9,061 nt of DNA from Actinomycetales bacterium (GTDB lineage Bacteria; Actinomycetota; Actinomycetes; Actinomycetales; Microbacteriaceae), in the NCBI GenBank assembly GCA_015655255.1, contig JAATFJ010000320.1, positions 1 through 9,061 of the forward strand, written 5' to 3'. The stretch's first letter is position 1. Each line of letters starts with the position of its first letter. Below the pieces are notes generated by a model. That model saw nothing but the letters and a program-made list of their open reading frames with translations. It did not search any database and had not been told where the DNA came from. Position numbers and translations under genes: made by a program. Below are positions 5,131 to 9,061 of the stretch, piece by piece.

Positions 5131-6249
5131 ATGCGCACCCTGCTCCCGCATCCGCGCCTCCGTGACGTCTCCCTGCGGCCCGCCGCCGTGGCGATGGTGT
5201 GGCTGGGTCCGGAGCTGCGCCATGAGACCGTCGCGGTTCCCGGTGTCGCCCTGGGACGTGGAGATGTGCTCGTCGCCGTGGAACTGTCGACCATCGCGGA
5301 GAGGGACATCCGCACCGCACTGCGCAGCGCCTCCGTTCCCCTCGTCCTCGGCCACGAGAGCGTCGGCAGAGTCGTGGCCCTGGGAGACGAGGGGGCGATG
5401 ACCGCGGATGGCACGGAGGTGCGCATCGGGGACCGCATCGTCTGGTCCGCCGCCGCCGCCTGCGGCTCCTGCGATCGCTGCCGTGCGGGCGTCCCCGCAC
5501 GATGCCGGTCGCGCATCGCCTACGGTGAGGTGCGCATCGAACCGCGCTGGGAGCTGACCGGTGCGTTCGCGAGCCATATGCATCTGCGCGCGGGGACGAC
5601 GATCGTCCGCGTGCCGGAGGCGTTGCCCGCGGGTGCACTCGCTCCGGCCTCCGGTGCCCTCGCCCTTGCGTGGGCCGCGGTGGCGCGGGCGGGGCGGGAC
5701 AGCGCCCTGGAGGATGCGCGCGTGCGCGTCTACGGCGCCGGCCTCACGGGGCTTACCGCCGCGGCGGTCGCGGCCGCCGCGGGCGCCTCCGTCACGGTCG
5801 TCGACCCCTCCCCGGCGCGCATGGCGCTCGCCTCGCGCTTCGGAGCCGATGCCGCGTTCCTCGCGGATGCGGAGCCGGGCCTCGCCGTCGACGCCGACGA
5901 TGGGTTCGCCGACATCGTCATCGAGACCTCGGGGCGCGCGGTTCCCGCCGCAATCGCCGCCGCGGGGATCGGCGCCACTGTCGTCCTCGCCGCGGACGTC
6001 CTCCTCGACGAGCCCGCGATCCTCGATGCCGATGCGGTCGCCCGTCGCTCGCTCACCGTCGCCGGGGTGAACGACTACGCTCCCGCCGATCTCGTCGCGG
6101 CCGTCGGATTCCTCACCGAACGGGGGCGTGCCTTTCCCTTCGCCGATGCCGTCGGCGCGGTCCATCCGCTCTCGGACATCGACGCGGCGCTCGCCGAGGC
6201 CTCCGCGGCGGACGCGCCCGTACGCGTCGCCGTGGTCCCCTGGCGGTGA
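5131..6249 (+). CDS. Medium-chain (zinc-type) alcohol dehydrogenase-like protein with altered catalytic site
   Basis: A 372-residue MDR-superfamily oxidoreductase. The N-terminal GroES-like domain contains GHESVGRVVALG (74-85) and the structural-zinc lobe CGSCDRCRAGVPARC with Cys111, 114, 117 and 125. The nucleotide-binding Rossmann domain has GAGLTG (202-207), and Asp225 ends the second strand (TVVD), which favours NAD over NADP. The usual catalytic-zinc cysteine in the C-G-T-D-L-H type motif is replaced: the aligned stretch reads STIAERDI (53-60) with Ala56 at the Cys position. The mid-protein PLAC-type motif reads APASGAL (171-177). His75-Glu76 remain. Activity may therefore differ from a classical alcohol dehydrogenase. 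The ATG at 5131 follows GGGAGG with 9 bases between. An in-frame GTG at 5059 would add 24 residues lacking family similarity and overlap the hairpin. Spacing of 109 bases and the hairpin argue against co-transcription with the transporter. Substrate unknown. Confidence 0.85.
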   Translation: MRTLLPHPRLRDVSLRPAAVAMVWLGPELRHETVAVPGVALGRGDVLVAVELSTIAERDIRTALRSASVPLVLGHESVGRVVALGDEGAMTADGTEVRIGDRIVWSAAAACGSCDRCRAGVPARCRSRIAYGEVRIEPRWELTGAFASHMHLRAGTTIVRVPEALPAGALAPASGALALAWAAVARAGRDSALEDARVRVYGAGLTGLTAAAVAAAAGASVTVVDPSPARMALASRFGADAAFLADAEPGLAVDADDGFADIVIETSGRAVPAAIAAAGIGATVVLAADVLLDEPAILDADAVARRSLTVAGVNDYAPADLVAAVGFLTERGRAFPFADAVGAVHPLSDIDAALAEASAADAPVRVAVVPWR

Positions 6250-6260
6250 CGAGGCGGATC

Positions 6261-6300
6261 GCTGACCGCGACGCCGGGAGACCGTCGTCGGCGGGTCAGC
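6261..6300. terminator. Hairpin between convergent dehydrogenase and esterase genes
   Basis: GCTGACC (6261-6267) pairs perfectly with GGTCAGC (6294-6300). After a 4-base one-sided bulge, CGCCG (6272-6276) pairs with CGGCG (6289-6293) around a 12-base loop. The right arm includes the esterase stop codon (6296-6298), and the left arm begins 11 bases after the dehydrogenase stop. Its placement suits a shared terminator for both strands. No T-tract is present, as is common in high-GC actinobacteria. Confidence 0.5.
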
Positions 6301-7597
6301 CCGTCGGCGGCGCCAGCCCGAGCGATGGTGCCACGGCGGCGATGCCGAGCGGGAGTCCCGTGGTGAGCGCGGGGCCGACGTGCTTCGCGCCCTTCACCGT
6401 CGCCGTGGAGACGGTGAATCCCGCGGACGCGGCGAGAGCGGCGTTCGACTGCTGGCCTGGGCCGAAGGTCTTGTCGTCCGTTCCCCAGGTGAATGCGGCG
6501 AAGTGTCCCGCATAGGCTCCGGGGTGCGCGGCGAACTGGGAGGCGGGCTTGGCGGCCTCGAAGGCCGCGGCATCCCCATCCCAGAGCTCGGCGATGGCGC
6601 GGTCCGGATGCTGTGAGCCGGGATACTCGTTTCCGGAGATGTCGAGGATGCCGCCCCACACCTCGGGGAACTGGGCGCCCCACGCGAGGGCGCAGGAGCC
6701 GCCGTTCGAGTATCCGCCGATGACCCAGTACGCATGGTCCTGGATGATGTTGAGGTTCTCAGACGCCCACTCCGGGATGTTCGTGTTGAAGTAGGTGGAC
6801 ACACCACCGAACTCCGTGGAGTCGTGGCAGGCGGGATCGGCGTTCTGGGAGCCGAGCTGGTCGGCGAGGATCACGATGGGCGCGAGGCCGTTGTGCGCGG
6901 CGGCGAACTCGTCGAGCGTGGCGGTGAGGACGGTGGGGTCCGGGGAGCCCGGCTGCCCCATCATGAAGACGAGGAGGGGAAGCTTAGGGGGATCCGCCAC
7001 GAGCGCAGCGGGCGGCAGGTAGAGCGCGCCCTCGCGTGCGGAGAAACTCCCGGAGGGAATGTGCTCGTCGTCGCCGAGCGCGCTCACCCGTCCCCGATCC
7101 GGCATATCGGACGGCGGATCCCATGTCTGGTACAGCGAGGCGGGATCGCTGCCGTCATCGGCTGCGAGCGCAGGAAGGGGCATCACCGCAGCGACCTGTA
7201 TGCCGAGGAGGGACGCGGGGGTGTGCGTGATGCCGAACGCGCGATTCACGCCGAGCGCTCCGGCGAGCACCCCGAAGAGGATGAGCAGCACTCCCATCAC
7301 CCGTCGCCACCAGGGGCGTGAGAAGAGGACGACGATGCCGAGCGCGGTCGCGGCGAAGGCCGCACCGGCCCAGGCCGGCGCGAAATCCGGCAACTCCACC
7401 CCGAAGAACTGCGTGATCGAGGCAAGCTTCCCCACGCCGTAGCCGAGGAGGCCCCCGACGACGAAGACGAGGAGAAAGCGCCACGGATGTCGCGGGCGGA
7501 TGAAGAACATCGCGGCCGCGAGCAGTGCCGCGAGGATCGCGCTCACGAGCAGCAGGGGGCTGTCGATGAGCTCGAGCGAGAGGAACCAGGATCTCAT
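6296..7597 (-). CDS. Membrane-anchored alpha/beta-hydrolase esterase (Ag85/esterase D-like)
   Basis: A 433-residue protein with an N-terminal membrane region of about four segments (roughly 12-32, 39-57, 80-101 and 103-122), then a hydrolase domain from about 190 likely facing outside. The nucleophile elbow is GGYSNGG (294-300) with Ser297. His406 in VKGAKHVGP is the likely catalytic histidine, and Asp374 or Asp375 in WGTDDKTFG the likely acid. Cys257 and Cys302 could form a disulfide, which would fit export. The fold resembles the esterase family that includes mycolyltransferases and esterase D. The ATG at 7597 overlaps the stop of the upstream MprF-like gene in an ATGA arrangement, with GAGG 8 bases upstream, so the two are coupled. 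Given that partner, a role in cleaving aminoacyl esters from membrane lipids is plausible; esterases beside aminoacyl-lipid synthases are known in other Gram-positive bacteria. The substrate remains inference. Confidence 0.85.
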   Translation of the reverse strand: MRSWFLSLELIDSPLLLVSAILAALLAAAMFFIRPRHPWRFLLVFVVGGLLGYGVGKLASITQFFGVELPDFAPAWAGAAFAATALGIVVLFSRPWWRRVMGVLLILFGVLAGALGVNRAFGITHTPASLLGIQVAAVMPLPALAADDGSDPASLYQTWDPPSDMPDRGRVSALGDDEHIPSGSFSAREGALYLPPAALVADPPKLPLLVFMMGQPGSPDPTVLTATLDEFAAAHNGLAPIVILADQLGSQNADPACHDSTEFGGVSTYFNTNIPEWASENLNIIQDHAYWVIGGYSNGGSCALAWGAQFPEVWGGILDISGNEYPGSQHPDRAIAELWDGDAAAFEAAKPASQFAAHPGAYAGHFAAFTWGTDDKTFGPGQQSNAALAASAGFTVSTATVKGAKHVGPALTTGLPLGIAAVAPSLGLAPPTG

Positions 7598-9061
7598 CGG
7601 GCGACCTCGTCTTTCTGCGGGGGGATCTCGGCGGGCTGCGCCATGCGGGCGGCGTCCGTGCCGCGGGGCTCGCCGTCGTCGCCGTTCTGCTTCCGGAACG
7701 CCCCTCGGGTGAGGGAGAACAGCCCGGCGAGGGACAGCTCCGGCAGATAGGCGCGGGCCACGGCGAGCCCGATGCGGGGGAGCTCGACGGGGTCGCGGTA
7801 GGCGAGGTAGAGCGTGTGGTACTCCGGACGGAACTTCCTCTTGAACCGGAACAGCGAGGCGAAGCCATACGCGGGTTCCAGCACGCGCGCGAGCCAGCCC
7901 AGCACATCCGAGAGGAGGGTCTGCGGCGGGGGGTTCTCGGGCAGGGTCGCGAGCGGCGCACCGGAGAGGCTCAGTAGTGCAAGCCCCTCGTCGCGCATGC
8001 GCCGGGCAGCGGAGGCGATGAGGAACTCCATCATGCCGTTGGGGCTGTCCACGCGTCGGCGCATGAAGTCGAGTGTCCAGCCGATGAGCTGGTCGTCTCT
8101 CCAGCACGGCATCCAGCTCGTCACCGCGAGGATCCTGCCCGTCGCATCCGTGGCGAGGAGGAGCGCCACATCGGGGTCGCGCAGCTCGTCGAGCCCGCCG
8201 AGCGTGAATCCGAGTTCGGGGAGTGCCTTATCGGCCACCCATTGCTCGTCGATCTCGCGCAGCTGCCTATTCTGCTCGATGCTGAGGTCGGCCCAGCTCG
8301 TCCACTCCGCGCCGACGCCCTCGCGCTCGGCCTTCGTGAAGGGGTGGCGCACGTTCTGCCACGCCTTGCCCGCGAAGCTCAGGCCGGGCAGGGGCATCAC
8401 GGTCTCCTCGCCGACGGAGACGCGCGACCATCCCATCGCATCGAAGGCGGGGAGGAAGGAGGCATGAATGCTGTAGAACGCGGGGGTCCAGTTCTGCGAA
8501 CCGCAGGCGTCGACGAATCCGCGCATCGCCTGTTCTTCCTTCCCCGCGGCGGCGAGTGGATCGGCGACGGCGAGGGCGACGTCGCCGACCAGGCGGTAGG
8601 CGACGGCCGATTCTCCCTCCGGCCCGTACCAGTACCGGTTTCCCTGCCATGTGCCCAGTTGCCCGAGCGTGCCGCCGAAGCGGCGGAGGAGTGCGCGATA
8701 GCGGGTGCCATCGGATTCCGGCGGTCGTGCCGTCGACCGGTACAGCAGCAGCACGCCGCCGATCGCCACCGCCCAGAAGAGCACGCCCGCCCACTGGAAG
8801 GCGAACAGCGGCGACCCGTGGAGTGGGAACGGCGGTTCGCCCATGCCGGCGAGGAACGGTGGGGGCACGAACCGCCGGAGGGCGGCGACGAGGAGATCAT
8901 CGGTCGTCGGCGCGATGTCGAAGGCCTGCCGATTGAGCGCGCCGATGAGGACGAAGGCGGCGACGCAGCAGACGAACACCCCTGCGAGCACGGTCGCGAG
9001 GAGCGCGGACGCCCGTCGTGTCGCTCGCAGCGAGAACCGTCGGCGCGTGAGGACGAGGATG
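7594..9061 (-). CDS. MprF-like aminoacyl-lipid synthase domain protein (DUF2156), N terminus outside window
   Basis: The frame is open to the right edge, so the start is not visible; about 488 residues are seen. A GTG at 8991 is possible as a start, but coding-like sequence (ILVLTRRRFSLRATRRAS) precedes it, so the protein probably begins beyond the window. Counting from 8991, hydrophobic segments lie at about 1-18 and 64-84. The phosphatidylglycerol lysyltransferase-type double GNAT domain follows at about 100-415. Its hallmark block is WTLDFMRRRVDSPNGMMEFL (305-324), followed by LSLSGAPLATL (340-350) and FRFKRKFRPEYHTLYLAY (381-398). Family members transfer an amino acid from charged tRNA to phosphatidylglycerol or diacylglycerol on the inner membrane face, lowering negative surface charge and antimicrobial-peptide sensitivity. 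A polar, probably disordered tail (431-465) ends the protein. No tRNA-synthetase domain is seen. It overlaps the esterase gene by 4 bases. Which amino acid and lipid it uses cannot be told. Confidence 0.87.
   Translation of the reverse strand, partial: ILVLTRRRFSLRATRRASALLATVLAGVFVCCVAAFVLIGALNRQAFDIAPTTDDLLVAALRRFVPPPFLAGMGEPPFPLHGSPLFAFQWAGVLFWAVAIGGVLLLYRSTARPPESDGTRYRALLRRFGGTLGQLGTWQGNRYWYGPEGESAVAYRLVGDVALAVADPLAAAGKEEQAMRGFVDACGSQNWTPAFYSIHASFLPAFDAMGWSRVSVGEETVMPLPGLSFAGKAWQNVRHPFTKAEREGVGAEWTSWADLSIEQNRQLREIDEQWVADKALPELGFTLGGLDELRDPDVALLLATDATGRILAVTSWMPCWRDDQLIGWTLDFMRRRVDSPNGMMEFLIASAARRMRDEGLALLSLSGAPLATLPENPPPQTLLSDVLGWLARVLEPAYGFASLFRFKRKFRPEYHTLYLAYRDPVELPRIGLAVARAYLPELSLAGLFSLTRGAFRKQNGDDGEPRGTDAARMAQPAEIPPQKDEVAR

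Noticed and set aside
4040..5401. 453-residue plus-strand frame spanning the riboswitch, transporter and dehydrogenase start
   Set aside because: It is Arg-rich with no domain, and out of phase with two real genes whose conserved motifs are intact.

Overview
This 9,061-base window is very GC-rich, with a strong G/C preference at third codon positions, GTG as well as ATG starts, and two 4-base ATGA gene overlaps. Gene content and composition suggest a high-GC actinobacterium, probably of the Microbacteriaceae. That placement is inferred from style and protein resemblance, because no rRNA or marker gene is present. No mobile element, tRNA, rRNA or CRISPR array was seen, and no gap without an assigned gene or RNA element exceeds 300 bases.

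Left part (1-3917). The window opens in the C-terminal effector domain of a LacI-family regulator (+). It converges on a minus-strand group through a 150-base spacer holding short GTGAAAC-type repeats and a hairpin. The minus-strand group, read right to left, is an M18 zinc aminopeptidase, an NCS1 (purine/cytosine-type) permease, and an isochorismatase-fold hydrolase whose start overlaps the permease stop. The permease and hydrolase look like an import-and-hydrolyse pair for a small nitrogenous compound of unknown identity.

Centre (3918-5021). This is the most informative region. The 237-base divergent spacer carries a clear guanidine-I (ykkC-type) riboswitch on the + strand, directly ahead of a GTG-started EamA/DMT-family transporter. 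Seven bases of the conserved riboswitch core are perfectly complementary to the seven bases between the Shine-Dalgarno sequence and the start codon. This suggests translational control in which ligand binding frees the ribosome site. The simplest reading is a guanidine-responsive exporter that is not of the usual small SMR (Gdx) type.

Right part (5022-9061). After a strong GC-rich hairpin comes a medium-chain (zinc-type) dehydrogenase that keeps the four structural-zinc cysteines but lacks the usual catalytic-zinc cysteine. It converges, through a hairpin that overlaps the opposing stop codon, on a second minus-strand pair. That pair is an MprF-like aminoacyl-lipid synthase domain protein, running off the right edge, overlapping by 4 bases a membrane-anchored alpha/beta-hydrolase esterase. 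The pair fits synthesis and turnover of aminoacylated membrane lipids.
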